44,802 bases of DNA from NCBI GenBank assembly GCA_937863225.1, contig CALMEI010000055.1, forward strand, positions 1 to 44,802, in the 5' to 3' direction. Under the pieces are notes generated by a model. The model saw nothing but the letters and a program-made list of their open reading frames with translations. It ran no database searches and had not been told where the DNA came from. The position numbers and the translations under genes were made by a program. Positions 22,714 through 32,767 of the stretch are shown one piece after another; the first letter of the stretch is position 1, and every line of letters begins with the position of its first letter. This DNA comes from an uncultured Polaromonas sp. Its GTDB lineage: Bacteria > Pseudomonadota > Gammaproteobacteria > Burkholderiales > Burkholderiaceae_C.

Positions 22714-25395
22714 ATGAGTATTCGCAATTTAGATTCCCTTTTTGATCCCGCATCAATCGCTGTATTTGGCGCATCGCAACGTGCTGGCAGTGTGGGCGCT
22801 ACGGCTTGGCGCAACCTGACGCAAGGCGGTTACCAAGGTGTTTTGTACGCCGTTAATCCCAAGCGGCCAGAACTAACTGGCTATACCGTCGTGACTGATG
22901 CGGCAGATTTGCCCGCGGTGCCCGAATTGGCAGTGATATGCACGCCGCCACAAACGGTAGTGGGTTTGATAACGCAATTGGCAGCCATGGGGACGCGCGC
23001 GGCGGTGGTACTAACAGCGGGCATGACGCGTGAACAAAAACAAGCCATGCTGGACGCAGCCAAACCCAGTTTGTTGCGAATTTTGGGACCCAACTGCATT
23101 GGTTTTCTTTCGCCACACATGGGTTTGAATGCCAGTTTTGCGCACATCAATGCACGCCCTGGCGAGCTGGCTTTTGTGTCGCAATCAGGCGCGCTGGTGA
23201 CAGCAATGTTGGATTGGTCGCATGGGCAAAACATTGGTTTTTCGCATTTTGTGTCCTTGGGCGAACATGCTGACGTAGACTTTGGCGACATGCTGGATTA
23301 TTTGGCCAGTGACGCGCACACGCGGGCTATCTTGCTGTACGCAGAGTCCATTGAGTCGCCACGCAAATTCATGTCAGCGGCCAGAGCTGCGGCACGCAAC
23401 AAACCAGTCATCATTGTCAAAGCGGGGCGTTCACCAAAAGGTCAACAAGCCGCTGCTTCCCATACGGGTGCCATGGCGGGTTCTGACATGGTGTACGAGG
23501 CAGCCATAGCGCGCGCCGGCATGTTGCGCGTCAACTCCTTGCAAGAGTTGTTTTTGGCCGCCGAAACGCTGACACGCTTTCGCACCAACACCAGTGATGC
23601 CATGACTGTTTTAACCAATGGTGGTGGTGTCGGCGTGATGGCGGCTGATGCGGCCGCATCGGTGGGGGTGTCATTGCAGGATTTGAGCGATGCCACTTTA
23701 GAAAAGCTCAATACCGTGCTGCCTACTAACTGGTCACACGGCAACCCAGTGGACATCATTGGCGATGCGCCCGTGTCGCGGTATGTCGATACATTGCAAA
23801 TTTTGAACGATGATGCGGCCGTTGGCGCCGTGTTGTTCATTCATGCACCCACTGCCATTGTGCCCAGCGCCGATATCGCACGTGCCTTGGTGCCGCTGGC
23901 AAAAAGCCAAGCTGGCATGCCGCCACACGTCTTGAGTTGTTGGTTGGGCGATCATGCGGTGACAGAGGCGCGGCAGCTTTTTCAAGACGCTGGCATTGCC
24001 GACTACGACACACCCGAACAAGCCGTGCAAGCGTTTTCCATGCTGGTGAAGTACCGAAAAAACCAAGCCGAATTGGCAGAAGCGCCCCCCGCATCGCAAA
24101 GCCATGCGCGGCCAAATATTGACGCCATTCAAGCCATTGTCAAGTCAGCGCTGGCTGCTGGGCGTGACATCTTGACCGAGCTGGAAGCCAAAGCAGTCCT
24201 AGAGGCGTCTCGCATTGCCATTGTCCCCACACAACGGGTGGCAGCTACGCCGGAGGCGGCCGCGCATGCGGCACAGAAAATGGGCTACCCCGTGGTGTTG
24301 AAAATATTGTCAGACGATATTACGCACAAATCGGATGTGGGTGGTGTGGCTTTGAATTTGCAAACCGATGCCGATGTGCATCATGCCGCCATCATCATGC
24401 TAGAGCGGGTGTTGCGTGAGCGTCCGCAAGCGCGTATCCAAGGTTTCACAGTGCAAGGCATGGTGCAGCGCAAGTACGCGCAAGAATTGATCGTTGGCAG
24501 CACGATTGACAGCGTGTTTGGCCCTGTGATTTTGTTTGGGCAAGGTGGCACGGCGGTGGAGGTCATGGCCGACCGCGCCATTGCGTTGCCGCCGTTGAAC
24601 ATCCCATTGGCCAAAGCCTTGGTATCGCGCACCCGGGTCTCCAAACTACTGGCAGGGTTCAGGGACACACCCGCGGTGGACGAAGCGGCATTGCATGGTG
24701 TGTTGGTTGCTGTGTCGCAGTTATTGGCAGAGATACCAGAGATTGCAGAGCTGGACATCAATCCTTTGATTGTCAACTTTGAAGGTGCCATTGCCTTGGA
24801 TGCACGCATTCGACTGAGCGCAGCGGCTCCTGCAGGCGCGGCCAATTTTGCGATTCGACCTTACCCAGGACAACTAGAAGACAAGCTGACTTGGAACGGT
24901 CAAACCATCTGTCTGCGCCCGATACGCCCTGAAGACGAAGCGCTGCACATGGCCTTTTTACAGCAGCTTGACCCTGAAGATGTGCATATGCGCGTCTTTT
25001 ACAGCAAGCGCACCATGGAGCGCAGCGAATTGGCACGCTTGGTACAAATAGACTACGCGCGAGAAATGGCATTTGTGGCCATAGGGCAAGATGCCAACGG
25101 CCAAGCACAAACGCTGGGCGTGGTGCGTGCAGCCATAGACCCGGATAATCAGGACGCCGAATTTGGCATCATCATACGTTCCGAACTCAAAGGCAAAGGG
25201 TTAGGGTTGTTGTTGATGCAGAAGCTGATTCGCTATTTGCAAAGCCAAGGAACAGTACGCTTGGTCGCGACTGTGTTGAAACAAAATGCACGCATGTTGA
25301 GCATGGCCAAAAAACTGGGTTTTGAAATTGACACCACAGCGCATTTAGACGCCGATAGCAAAGCGCTGAGTTTGTTGCTAAAACCGGGTGGGTGA
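22714..25395 (+). CDS. pat: Pat-type protein: ADP-forming acyl-CoA synthetase domains fused to GNAT acetyltransferase
   Basis: An 893-residue fusion matching the Pat/PatZ (YfiQ) layout. The N-terminal CoA-binding domain has FDPASIAVFGASQRAGSVGA; the succinyl-CoA-ligase-like part has ILGPNCIGFLSP and SQSGALVTAMLDWS; an ATP-grasp domain spans roughly residues 480-700 (PVVLKILSDDITHKSDVGGV, ELDINPLIVNFEGAIALDAR); residues ~730-890 form a GNAT domain with FGIIIRSELKGKGLGLLLMQ. In Salmonella, Pat acetylates and shuts off Acs. An acs gene lies 2 kb downstream here, supporting that pairing. It could also act as an ADP-forming acetate-CoA ligase if the catalytic His is kept. Its 3' end overlaps the opposing oxidase gene by 18 bp. 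Confidence 0.88.
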   Translation: MSIRNLDSLFDPASIAVFGASQRAGSVGATAWRNLTQGGYQGVLYAVNPKRPELTGYTVVTDAADLPAVPELAVICTPPQTVVGLITQLAAMGTRAAVVLTAGMTREQKQAMLDAAKPSLLRILGPNCIGFLSPHMGLNASFAHINARPGELAFVSQSGALVTAMLDWSHGQNIGFSHFVSLGEHADVDFGDMLDYLASDAHTRAILLYAESIESPRKFMSAARAAARNKPVIIVKAGRSPKGQQAAASHTGAMAGSDMVYEAAIARAGMLRVNSLQELFLAAETLTRFRTNTSDAMTVLTNGGGVGVMAADAAASVGVSLQDLSDATLEKLNTVLPTNWSHGNPVDIIGDAPVSRYVDTLQILNDDAAVGAVLFIHAPTAIVPSADIARALVPLAKSQAGMPPHVLSCWLGDHAVTEARQLFQDAGIADYDTPEQAVQAFSMLVKYRKNQAELAEAPPASQSHARPNIDAIQAIVKSALAAGRDILTELEAKAVLEASRIAIVPTQRVAATPEAAAHAAQKMGYPVVLKILSDDITHKSDVGGVALNLQTDADVHHAAIIMLERVLRERPQARIQGFTVQGMVQRKYAQELIVGSTIDSVFGPVILFGQGGTAVEVMADRAIALPPLNIPLAKALVSRTRVSKLLAGFRDTPAVDEAALHGVLVAVSQLLAEIPEIAELDINPLIVNFEGAIALDARIRLSAAAPAGAANFAIRPYPGQLEDKLTWNGQTICLRPIRPEDEALHMAFLQQLDPEDVHMRVFYSKRTMERSELARLVQIDYAREMAFVAIGQDANGQAQTLGVVRAAIDPDNQDAEFGIIIRSELKGKGLGLLLMQKLIRYLQSQGTVRLVATVLKQNARMLSMAKKLGFEIDTTAHLDADSKALSLLLKPGG

Positions 25396-26625
25396 GTAAG
25401 GCCTTGTGTCAATGAGGGTTGATTCTTTGCTGATCAACTCCGATAACAAACGTCCAGCCACTGGTCCGAGCGTGAACCCTTGATGTCCATGACCAAAGTT
25501 GAACCACAAGCCTTGGTGCTTGGGTGCGGCACCCATGATGGGTAACATGTCGGCGGTGCAGGGGCGTGCACCAAGCCAAGGCGGTGTGGCCAGAGGTTGC
25601 GCCAGACCTATCAATTCGTGTGCCAGCTTTTCAGTTTTTTGCAATTGTACGGGTGTTGGTAGAGCATCAATGTTGGCAAATTCAGCACCTGTAGTGAGAC
25701 GCATGCCTTGCTGCATGGGTGCGATGACATAGCCTTTTTCAGCATCTAAAAGTGGCATGGACAAACGCGTCGGTTGTTGGTAGTGCTGGTGGTAACCACG
25801 CTTGATGAACACGGGCATGTCGTAGCCCAGCTTTTTGACAAATCCATTGGACCACGGGCCTAGCGCAATCACCACTTGGGCTGCATTGAGTTCGCCTACT
25901 TCAGTTTGTAACAGCCAGTTGGTGTTGTGGTGTGTCAAGGTGTTGGCGTCACCCCGAACAATTTGACCACCATTGACAACAAGTAGCTGGGCATAGCGCT
26001 GTACCAAAGCGCCCGGGTCACTTACCGCCCACGGGTCTTGCCAATGAACACTGCCGGCTAATGGTAAGCGCAGTACAGGCTCTGCTTGAGCCAAGGCTGT
26101 GGCATCCAATATTTGGCTGCGCACGCCATAGTCTCGGTGCAATCGGTCGGCGCGCTCACAGCCTTCATCAAACGCTTGCTGGGTACGATAAACAAAGCGA
26201 AAACCACTGCGGGTAATCAAATCTTCAGATTGTGATTGTGTGATGAGCGGTTGATGTTCTGAGTTGGCGTGTGCCGTTAAGCGGCTGTACGCTTGTGTGG
26301 CCAAGGCGTGCTTAGCCGCAGACGAATTCTTGTAATACCGCCACAGCGAGGGCAACATGTGCGGCATGGCGTTAGCGTGCCAGTTCACCTCGGTGCGCAA
26401 TCCCAATGCGCTTTGAAACAGGAAGCCAATATCTTGTGGCATAGCGTAAGGCTCGACGGCCTCTTGCTGAATCAAACCTGCATTGCCGTAAGAGGTTTCA
26501 AGACCCGGTGAACGCCTGTCAACCAAAACCACATCGAAACCGCGTGCCTGCAGGTGCAAGGCGGTACAAGTACCCACCATACCTGCGCCTAGAACAATAA
26601 CTCTGTTTTTCACGGTGTCATCCAA
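25378..26625 (-). CDS. FAD-dependent D-amino-acid dehydrogenase-like oxidoreductase
   Basis: A 415-residue DAO-fold flavoenzyme. The FAD-binding loop is VIVLGAGMVGTCTALHL followed by Asp-Arg in VVLVDRRSPGLETSYGNAG; LIQQEAVEPYAMP, VVIALGPWSNGF and the C-terminal FNFGHGHQGFTLGPVAGRLL are typical of DadA and related amine/amino-acid dehydrogenases. DadA proteins deaminate D-amino acids and pass electrons to the respiratory chain, but close relatives act on other amines, so the substrate is open. No dadX racemase or Lrp gene is nearby. Convergent with the Pat gene, with 18 bp of overlap. Confidence 0.85.
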   Translation of the reverse strand: MDDTVKNRVIVLGAGMVGTCTALHLQARGFDVVLVDRRSPGLETSYGNAGLIQQEAVEPYAMPQDIGFLFQSALGLRTEVNWHANAMPHMLPSLWRYYKNSSAAKHALATQAYSRLTAHANSEHQPLITQSQSEDLITRSGFRFVYRTQQAFDEGCERADRLHRDYGVRSQILDATALAQAEPVLRLPLAGSVHWQDPWAVSDPGALVQRYAQLLVVNGGQIVRGDANTLTHHNTNWLLQTEVGELNAAQVVIALGPWSNGFVKKLGYDMPVFIKRGYHQHYQQPTRLSMPLLDAEKGYVIAPMQQGMRLTTGAEFANIDALPTPVQLQKTEKLAHELIGLAQPLATPPWLGARPCTADMLPIMGAAPKHQGLWFNFGHGHQGFTLGPVAGRLLSELISKESTLIDTRPYSPTRF

Positions 26626-26687
26626 TTGTCAAAATTTGTTAAATGATGTTAACTGTATTTAAAAATCAATAAGTCTCACAAAAAGCA

Positions 26688-27119
26688 CTAAATATGATGA
26701 AAAATAGCTGACAACCAGATGCCGCCGCACAGCAGCAAACTGAGCAATACGGCGGCGCTACCCATGTCTTTGGCGCGTTTGGACAAATCATGCCATTCGG
26801 GGCCGATGCGGTCTATGGCCGCTTCGATGCCCGTGTTGAGTAACTCGACCATCAAAACCAGTAACACCGAACCCGCCAAAATGGCGATCTCTGTCCAGTT
26901 TTGACCCAACCAAAAAGAGGCCGGTAGCATCACCAAAGCGGCCAATGCCTCTTGGCGAAAGGCGGTTTCGCCCCAGCCTGCTTTTAATCCTTCCAAGGAA
27001 TAGCCCCCTGCGTGCAGAATGCGGTTGAGCCCGCTGCGCTGTTTTTGCGGGTTGACCATGCTGTGGTCGGGGGCGGGCGACGCATTGTCTGGTTTGGGCG
27101 CAGGATTGGGTGTGTTCAT
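26688..27119 (-). CDS. dgkA: Diacylglycerol kinase, prokaryotic type
   Basis: A 143-residue integral membrane kinase that phosphorylates diacylglycerol and so recycles lipid left from membrane-derived sugar transfer. After a 35-residue polar extension come ILHAGGYSLEGLKAGWGETA and FRQEALAALVMLPASFWLG, then the family signature VELLNTGIEAAIDRIG and HDLSKRAKDMGSAAVLLSL. Three membrane segments are visible, as expected. The extension, rich in Pro and Asn, is not usual in E. coli DgkA. The 252 bp between it and acs hold only probable promoter DNA; no gene was seen there. Confidence 0.93.
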   Translation of the reverse strand: MNTPNPAPKPDNASPAPDHSMVNPQKQRSGLNRILHAGGYSLEGLKAGWGETAFRQEALAALVMLPASFWLGQNWTEIAILAGSVLLVLMVELLNTGIEAAIDRIGPEWHDLSKRAKDMGSAAVLLSLLLCGGIWLSAIFHHI

Positions 27120-27371
27120 GCCCAGAATTATGGCAGACGGCGCTTATACAAATGAAATCGCATGCTTGCTCAGACGAAATCGCCAATCTTGCTCAAGCGC
27201 AGTTGCCATAATACTTCTGTGCTATGGCAAACAGGCGACGGCAGGGGGCTTGCGTCAGATGGCTGTAAGTGCTTACCCTGATAGTCAGCACCATCTTGAC
27301 AAAGCGCAACCCTTAAGCGCTGGCTTGAGATGTAATATAAGACTTTTCAACACCCGTTCGGAGACAATCCT

Positions 27372-29369
27372 ATGAGCACTGCATCCTCTGCCATTGAATC
27401 AACTTTGGTCGAAAACCGCGTATTTAATCCAAGCCCTGCTTTTTCGAAAAAAGCCAACATCAAAAGCATGGCGCAATACAACGCCATGTGCAAGGCGTTC
27501 GAAACCGATTTCAACGGCACATGGGCGCGTTTGGCGCGTGAGAATTTGGAATGGAAAAAACCATTCACCAAAGTATTAGACGAATCCAAAGCGCCGTTTT
27601 ACAAATGGTTTGAAGATGGCACTTTGAATGCTTCGGCCAACTGCTTAGACAAGCACATGGGCACACCGACCGAAAACAAAACAGCTATCATTTTTGAAGG
27701 TGACGATGGTCAAGTGACCAAAACCACTTACAAAGAATTGCTCGAGCGCGTGAGCCAGTTTGCCAACGCGCTCAAGGCAGATGGCATTAAAAAAGGCGAT
27801 CGTGTACTGATTTATATGCCCATGACGGTTGAAGGCGTGATTGCCATGCAAGCTTGCGCACGCATCGGTGCAACACACAGTGTGGTGTTCGGTGGTTTCT
27901 CCGCCAAAGCATTGCAAGAGCGCATCATTGACGCTGGCGCGGTGGCAGTGATTACCGCCAATTACCAAATGCGCGGCGGCAAAGAATTGCCACTCAAAGC
28001 CATTGTTGACGAAGGCATCAACATGGGTGGTTGCGACAGCATCAAAACCGTGTATGTGTATGAACGCACGGCCACTGCATGCAACATGGTGTCGGGTCGT
28101 GACAAGACATTCTCACGCGCATTGGCCGGTCAGAGCAAAGTCTGCACACCCGCAACCGTGGGCGCAGAGCACCCCTTGTTTATTTTGTACACATCTGGTT
28201 CTACCGGCAAGCCAAAAGGCGTGCAGCACTCCACCGCCGGTTATTTGCTGTGGACCAAATTGACCATGGATTGGACCTTTGACTTGCAACCCAACGATGT
28301 GTTTTGGTGTACGGCTGACATCGGCTGGATCACCGGTCACAGCTACGTTGCTTATGGTCCCTTGGCAGCAGGAGCCACCCAAATTATTTTTGAAGGCATT
28401 CCAACTTATCCCAACGCAGGGCGTTTTTGGCAGACCATTGAAAAACACAAATGCACGTTGTTTTACACCGCACCGACAGCGATTCGCTCATTGATTAAAG
28501 CGTCTGAAGGTGATGCATCCGTTCATCCTGACCGTTCGGATTTGTCTTCTCTGCGCGTATTGGGCAGTGTGGGTGAACCTATCAACCCTGAAGCATGGAT
28601 GTGGTACTACAAACACGTGGGTGGCGAGCGTTGCCCTATTGTGGACACGTTCTGGCAAACCGAAACCGGCGGCCACATGATGACCCCGCTACCTGGTGCA
28701 ACACCGCTGGTTCCCGGCAGCTGCACCTTGCCATTACCTGGCATCATGGCGGCGATTGTGGACGAAACTGGCAACGATATGCCCAATGGGGCAGGTGGTA
28801 TGCTGGTGGTGAAGCGCCCATGGCCTTCCATGATTCGCACCATTTGGAACGACCCAGAGCGCTTTAAATCCAGCTACTTCCCGGCCGAAATGGGTGGCAA
28901 AATTTACCTCGCAGGTGATGGTGCCGTGCGCAGTGCCGACCGTGGTTACTTCCGCATCACAGGTCGTATTGACGATGTATTGAACGTGTCAGGCCACCGC
29001 ATGGGTACCATGGAGATTGAATCGGCTTTGGTCGGTTGCGCACACTTGGTGGCTGAAGCCGCTGTTGTGGGTCGCCCAGACGATTTAACAGGCGAGGCGA
29101 TTTGCGCGTTCGTTGTCTTGAAGCGCAGCCGCCCAACGGGTGAAGAAGCGAAGAAAATCGCCAACGAATTGCGCAACTGGGTTGCCAAAGAAATTGGTCC
29201 AATTGCCAAACCCAAAGACATTCGCTTTGGTGACAACTTGCCCAAGACACGCAGCGGCAAAATCATGCGCCGTTTATTGCGTTCCATTGCCAAAGGTGAG
29301 GCCATCACACAAGACACCTCAACCTTAGAAAATCCAGCGATTTTGGATCAGTTGGCAGAGAAGTTGTAA
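27372..29369 (+). CDS. acs: Acetyl-CoA synthetase (AMP-forming)
   Basis: A 665-residue Acs, which activates acetate to acetyl-CoA through acetyl-AMP. Motifs: the P-loop-like [15 protein letters not shown] near residue 275, the [17 protein letters not shown] segment, [28 protein letters not shown] and the hinge region [19 protein letters not shown]. The C-terminal [14 protein letters not shown] holds Lys630, the residue that Pat acetylates in enteric Acs to switch it off. The ribosome site GGAG lies about 10 bp upstream of the ATG. A 15-bp terminator hairpin follows. It links with phaZ and scoAB in acetate/PHB metabolism. Confidence 0.97.
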   Translation: MSTASSAIESTLVENRVFNPSPAFSKKANIKSMAQYNAMCKAFETDFNGTWARLARENLEWKKPFTKVLDESKAPFYKWFEDGTLNASANCLDKHMGTPTENKTAIIFEGDDGQVTKTTYKELLERVSQFANALKADGIKKGDRVLIYMPMTVEGVIAMQACARIGATHSVVFGGFSAKALQERIIDAGAVAVITANYQMRGGKELPLKAIVDEGINMGGCDSIKTVYVYERTATACNMVSGRDKTFSRALAGQSKVCTPATVGAEHPLFILYTSGSTGKPKGVQHSTAGYLLWTKLTMDWTFDLQPNDVFWCTADIGWITGHSYVAYGPLAAGATQIIFEGIPTYPNAGRFWQTIEKHKCTLFYTAPTAIRSLIKASEGDASVHPDRSDLSSLRVLGSVGEPINPEAWMWYYKHVGGERCPIVDTFWQTETGGHMMTPLPGATPLVPGSCTLPLPGIMAAIVDETGNDMPNGAGGMLVVKRPWPSMIRTIWNDPERFKSSYFPAEMGGKIYLAGDGAVRSADRGYFRITGRIDDVLNVSGHRMGTMEIESALVGCAHLVAEAAVVGRPDDLTGEAICAFVVLKRSRPTGEEAKKIANELRNWVAKEIGPIAKPKDIRFGDNLPKTRSGKIMRRLLRSIAKGEAITQDTSTLENPAILDQLAEKL

Positions 29370-29376
29370 ACAACGT

Positions 29377-29396
29377 AACGCGCTGTAAAGCGCGTT
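29377..29396. other. Hairpin just after acs
   Basis: AACGCGCT and AGCGCGTT form a perfect 8-bp stem with a GTAA loop, 8 bp after the acs stop codon. It has no T run and may protect the mRNA end before the true terminator. Confidence 0.5.
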
Positions 29397-29403
29397 GCAA
29401 ACT

Positions 29404-29438
29404 AAAAAGGCAGTCAATACAAATTGACTGCCTTTTTT
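29404..29438 (+). terminator. Rho-independent terminator of acs
   Basis: A perfect 15-bp stem (AAAAAGGCAGTCAAT, ATTGACTGCCTTTTT) with a 4-nt loop (ACAA) and T-rich end. The A/T flanks let it work in both directions. Confidence 0.9.
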
Positions 29439-29456
29439 ATTGGTTGATATTGATAA

Positions 29457-29505
29457 TGCTATGTATTTAATAGCAATCTAGGCAATAAGTACGCCGGCTA
29501 CAGCC
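29457..29505 (-). repeat. Dispersed 49-bp repeat, copy 7
   Basis: An intact copy in reverse orientation, between the acs terminator and the scoB stop: TGCTATGTATTTAATAGCA, ATCTAGGCAATAAGTACG, then CCGGCTACAGCC. The leader extends to about 29521. Confidence 0.9.
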
Positions 29506-29546
29506 TGATTTCTTATAAATTTTGGTCTATAGATGCCAAGTTTGTG

Positions 29547-30185
29547 TTAAACCAACTTGACACCTGTTTTAGACTGCAACTCCTCTAGCGTGACGTCGGG
29601 TGCCAGCTCCACCACTTTCAATCCTGCTTCGGTCACGTCCATCACAGCCAAGTCGGTGATGATGCGGTCCACCACGCCCAAGCCAGTGAGCGGTAAAGTG
29701 CATTGGGGCAAGATTTTTAAGTCTATGCTGCCGTCTTTCTTCTTGGCGACATGTTCCATCAAAATGATGACACGCTTCACGCCCGCCACCAAATCCATGG
29801 CGCCGCCCATGCCTTTGACCATCTTGCCAGGAATCATCCAGTTGGCTAAATCGCCTTTTTCGCTGACTTGCATGGCCCCCAAAATGCTGAGGTTGATTTT
29901 GCCACCACGAATCATGGCAAAGCTTTCATGGCTGCCAAATATGCTGGAGCCTTTGATGGTGGTGACGGTTTGTTTGCCCGCGTTGATGAGGTCGGCATCG
30001 ACTTCGTCTTCGTAGGGGAAAGGGCCAATGCCCAACATGCCGTTTTCACTTTGCAACCAAACTTCCACGTGGTCGGGCACATGGTTGGCCACCAATGTTG
30101 GAATGCCAATACCTAAATTGACGTAAAAACCATCTTGCAATTCTTGCGCCGCACGTGCGGCCATTTGATCTTGGGTCCAAGCCAT
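29547..30185 (-). CDS. scoB: Succinyl-CoA:3-oxoacid CoA-transferase, subunit B
   Basis: A 212-residue CoA-transferase subunit B. The catalytic Glu lies in [14 protein letters not shown]; the N-terminal [20 protein letters not shown] and [20 protein letters not shown] are family hallmarks. With subunit A it moves CoA from succinyl-CoA to acetoacetate, giving acetoacetyl-CoA. Its start is 8 bp after the subunit A stop on the same strand. In this window it completes the route from PHB (phaZ) through 3-hydroxybutyrate and acetoacetate to acetyl-CoA. Confidence 0.94.
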   Translation of the reverse strand: MAWTQDQMAARAAQELQDGFYVNLGIGIPTLVANHVPDHVEVWLQSENGMLGIGPFPYEDEVDADLINAGKQTVTTIKGSSIFGSHESFAMIRGGKINLSILGAMQVSEKGDLANWMIPGKMVKGMGGAMDLVAGVKRVIILMEHVAKKKDGSIDLKILPQCTLPLTGLGVVDRIITDLAVMDVTEAGLKVVELAPDVTLEELQSKTGVKLV

Positions 30186-30193
30186 AAAAAGTC

Positions 30194-30895
30194 CTACTTT
30201 CTGTCGCGCAATGTGCGCTTTTCGATGCGTTTTTCGGGGGAGGCGTTGACAACAATGCGGTGCACATAAATGCCAGGCAAATGCACATCATCTGGGGCAA
30301 TCTCGCCTGTGGCAACAATGCGCTCAACTTCGACGATGCAAATTTTGCCGGCCATGGCGGCTGCCGGGTTGAAGTTGCGCGCTGTCAGGTTAAACCGTAA
30401 ATTGCCGCTGCGGTCAGCAATATCGGCTTTGACCAAAGCAATGTCGGGTGTCAAAGCCCGTTCCATCACATAGGTTTCGCCGTCAAATTCGCGCAGTTCT
30501 TTGCCGTCTGCCACGATGGTACCCACACCTGTTTTGGTGAAGAATGCCGGAATGCCTGCACCACCGGCGCGCAATTTTTCGGCCAACGTGCCTTGTGGTG
30601 TGAACTCCAAAGCCAATTCGCCTGCTAAATACTGGCGTTCAAATTCTTTGTTTTCACCCACATAGCTGGAAATCATTTTTTTGATTTGGCGCGTTTCTAG
30701 TAACTTACCTAAACCAAAGCCATCCACACCGGCGTTGTTAGAGATAACGGTGAGGTCTTTTGCGCCTGTGTCGCGCAAAGCATCGATCAAGGCTTCAGGG
30801 ATGCCACATAAACCAAAACCGCCAACAGCCAATAACTGGCCGTCTTTGACGATGTCTTTGAGCGCATCGGCAGCGCTGGGGAACAACTTTTTCAA
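30194..30895 (-). CDS. scoA: Succinyl-CoA:3-oxoacid CoA-transferase, subunit A
   Basis: A 233-residue CoA-transferase subunit A. The CoA-binding loop reads [20 protein letters not shown]; next come [39 protein letters not shown] and [20 protein letters not shown], all typical. The C-terminal RKLRDRK-type tail is basic. It forms the first gene of scoAB and lies 53 bp downstream of nlpD on the same strand, in the place where rpoS usually follows nlpD in proteobacteria. Confidence 0.94.
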   Translation of the reverse strand: MKKLFPSAADALKDIVKDGQLLAVGGFGLCGIPEALIDALRDTGAKDLTVISNNAGVDGFGLGKLLETRQIKKMISSYVGENKEFERQYLAGELALEFTPQGTLAEKLRAGGAGIPAFFTKTGVGTIVADGKELREFDGETYVMERALTPDIALVKADIADRSGNLRFNLTARNFNPAAAMAGKICIVEVERIVATGEIAPDDVHLPGIYVHRIVVNASPEKRIEKRTLRDRK

Positions 30896-30948
30896 ATGAA
30901 CTCCTTAAAAAATGGGTAGCTGAAAGTTAGCCTTGGGTTGTTGTCGGA

Positions 30949-31851
30949 TTACCTTGGCATTAAATATTTGGCAGGGTCAACAGGTTTGCCATTCTTGCGA
31001 ATTTCAAAATGCAGCATCACACGGTCTGCATCGGTGTTGCCCATGTCCGCAATGCGTTGACCTTTGCGCACAACTTGTTCTTCATTCACAAGCAACTTTT
31101 GGTTGTGGGCATAGGCTGTGAGGTAAGTTTCGTTGTGTTTCAAAATGACCAAGTTGCCATAGCCACGCAAACCTGAGCCCGCATAGACCACACGCCCGTC
31201 TGCCGATGCAATGACAGGGTCACCTGCACGCCCAGCAAATTTCAATCCTTTGCTTTTGACCTCGTCATACCCCGAAATTAAAGCTCCATTGGCTGGCCAC
31301 ATGAAGTCAACACTGTCAGCCGGTTTAGCGGCACCTGCAATGGGCGCTGCAGGTGGCGGCACAATGGGCGTTGTGGTGGGCTCAGCGGACGCCACAGACG
31401 GCGCTGGCACGGGGGTGGTCGTCACAGTGCTGCTGCCCGATGTGACGGGTGTGCTGATGACGCCAGTTGAACCAGCTCCACTGGCTTGAATACCGGGCGG
31501 TGTCACGCGTAATACTTGCCCAACTTCAATCAGATTCGGATTCCCGATGTTGTTCCAAGCGATGAGGTCACGCGAATTTTGACTTGTGTTGCGGCCAATT
31601 TGCAGCAAAGTATCACCGGGTTTGACTGTGTAATAACCCGCTTGCCCCGCATTGGCAGCGTAGGGGCCACTGGGTGCTTTGGCTTGCGTGGTTTGGTTTT
31701 GTGATGAATGTGGCGATGTGCTTTCGGCACGGTTTTCGACAGGTGCACGTCGACCCGGCCCAGACGAGCATGCGCTGAGCAAGAGCATACTCAGAACCAG
31801 CAAAGGTGTTGTCAATTGATGCAATGCTTTTGCGACGTTCGATGTATTCAT
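30949..31851 (-). CDS. nlpD: NlpD-type LysM/M23 lipoprotein
   Basis: A 300-residue lipoprotein with lipobox LLLSAC (Cys28). A LysM domain follows at about residues 73-117 (YTVKPGDTLLQIGRNTSQNS, LIEVGQVLRV), then a Pro/Thr/Ser/Val-rich linker and a LytM/M23 domain (DPVIASADGRVVYAGSGLRG, MLHFEIRKNGKPVDP). The usual first zinc ligands are missing (KSKGLKFAGRAGD in place of HxxxD) and the last motif is MLHFEIR rather than HxH, so it is probably catalytically inactive, as in E. coli NlpD, which activates amidase AmiC at the septum. It follows pcm by 15 bp. The usual downstream rpoS is absent. Confidence 0.93.
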   Translation of the reverse strand: MNTSNVAKALHQLTTPLLVLSMLLLSACSSGPGRRAPVENRAESTSPHSSQNQTTQAKAPSGPYAANAGQAGYYTVKPGDTLLQIGRNTSQNSRDLIAWNNIGNPNLIEVGQVLRVTPPGIQASGAGSTGVISTPVTSGSSTVTTTPVPAPSVASAEPTTTPIVPPPAAPIAGAAKPADSVDFMWPANGALISGYDEVKSKGLKFAGRAGDPVIASADGRVVYAGSGLRGYGNLVILKHNETYLTAYAHNQKLLVNEEQVVRKGQRIADMGNTDADRVMLHFEIRKNGKPVDPAKYLMPR

Positions 31852-31866
31852 GCAATCCCTTCGTAT

Positions 31867-32742
31867 TTAGCCAATACCTGATTTTAAGGGCACAAACTGA
31901 ACCAACTCTAAGACAGTGCGCTTGATTCCTGTGTCAGTTTTATCAATGACGACCAAAGATTGTTCATTTGCGCCATTTGGGTGCGTGTTTTGTGGTCGAT
32001 TGTTTTCAACGGGTGCCACTATGCGCCCGCCCACTGCCAATTGGTCAATCCACGCATCTGGTATACGGTCACCACCTGCTGCCGCAATGATGCCAAAGTA
32101 GGGTGCCCCTTTGGCATAACCCAGCATGCCATCGCCCAAAAGCAAGCGCAAATTGCCCATGGCAAACGGACGAACATTGGCTTGTGCCTTTTCATGCAAA
32201 CCACGAATGCGTTCGATGCTGTAAACCTCGCTTGCGATATGGCTCAGCAGCGCTGCTTGGTAGCCGCAACCTGTGCCAATTTCCAGTACGCGTCCGTAGG
32301 GTGCAGCTTTACCTTCAAATAACAGTGACATCATGCGCGCCACCACATTGGGCTTTGAAATGGTTTGCCCCCAACCAATGGGCAAACTGGTGTCTTCATA
32401 AGCTTGGTTGGCCAATGCCGAGTCAACATAGTGGTGTCGCGGCACGCTGTTCATGGCGGTCAAAACACGAACATCTTGAATGCCTTGTGCTTCCAATTTG
32501 CGCACCATGGTGGCTCGCACCGCACTGGAATCTAAACCCAAACCCGCACTGCGCACAGGTTTCGTTGGCTGTGACAAACTTTTCAAAGCCTGTTGGGCCA
32601 ACGGCGGGGTCGATTGTTTGCGTGCTGGCGTGTGCGTCACCCGATTGGGAACACCCAAACCATTGGTCGCACCACGCCCTAAACTCAGGTCCAGTGTGGC
32701 TGGAAAAGTGGGTTTGCGTTGGTTATTTTTGGCTGAATTCAC
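31867..32742 (-). CDS. pcm: Protein-L-isoaspartate O-methyltransferase
   Basis: A 291-residue PCMT, which methylates isoaspartyl residues in damaged proteins. The core has VPRHHYVDSALANQAYEDTS, the catalytic LPIGWGQTISKPNVVARM, and the SAM-binding loop RVLEIGTGCGYQAALLSHIA, then VYSIERIRGLHEKAQ. The core is of normal size, but about 75 residues of Pro/Thr/Arg-rich sequence precede it; such extensions occur in some Burkholderiales. It lies between surE and nlpD, the conserved stationary-phase order. Later in-frame starts would remove part of the extension. Confidence 0.93.
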   Translation of the reverse strand: MNSAKNNQRKPTFPATLDLSLGRGATNGLGVPNRVTHTPARKQSTPPLAQQALKSLSQPTKPVRSAGLGLDSSAVRATMVRKLEAQGIQDVRVLTAMNSVPRHHYVDSALANQAYEDTSLPIGWGQTISKPNVVARMMSLLFEGKAAPYGRVLEIGTGCGYQAALLSHIASEVYSIERIRGLHEKAQANVRPFAMGNLRLLLGDGMLGYAKGAPYFGIIAAAGGDRIPDAWIDQLAVGGRIVAPVENNRPQNTHPNGANEQSLVVIDKTDTGIKRTVLELVQFVPLKSGIG

Positions 32743-32767
32743 GTCAAAGCAGTGGGTGCGTTGTCAC

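Noticed and set aside
27258-27290. ATGGCTGTAAG resembling the left block of the dispersed repeat, upstream of acs
   Set aside because: Only about ten bases match; the GTATTTATTGCC and TGCTAT/ATAGCA blocks are absent, so chance or a fully decayed copy.
28520-28545. CGTTCATCCTGACC in acs, similar to the HPEPVEG-type repeat
   Set aside because: The match stops after a few bases, and the encoded [16 protein letters not shown] fits ordinary Acs sequence with no extra length.
30949-31851. NlpD considered as an active M23 endopeptidase
   Set aside because: The usual zinc-binding His/Asp residues are missing, as in regulatory NlpD proteins.
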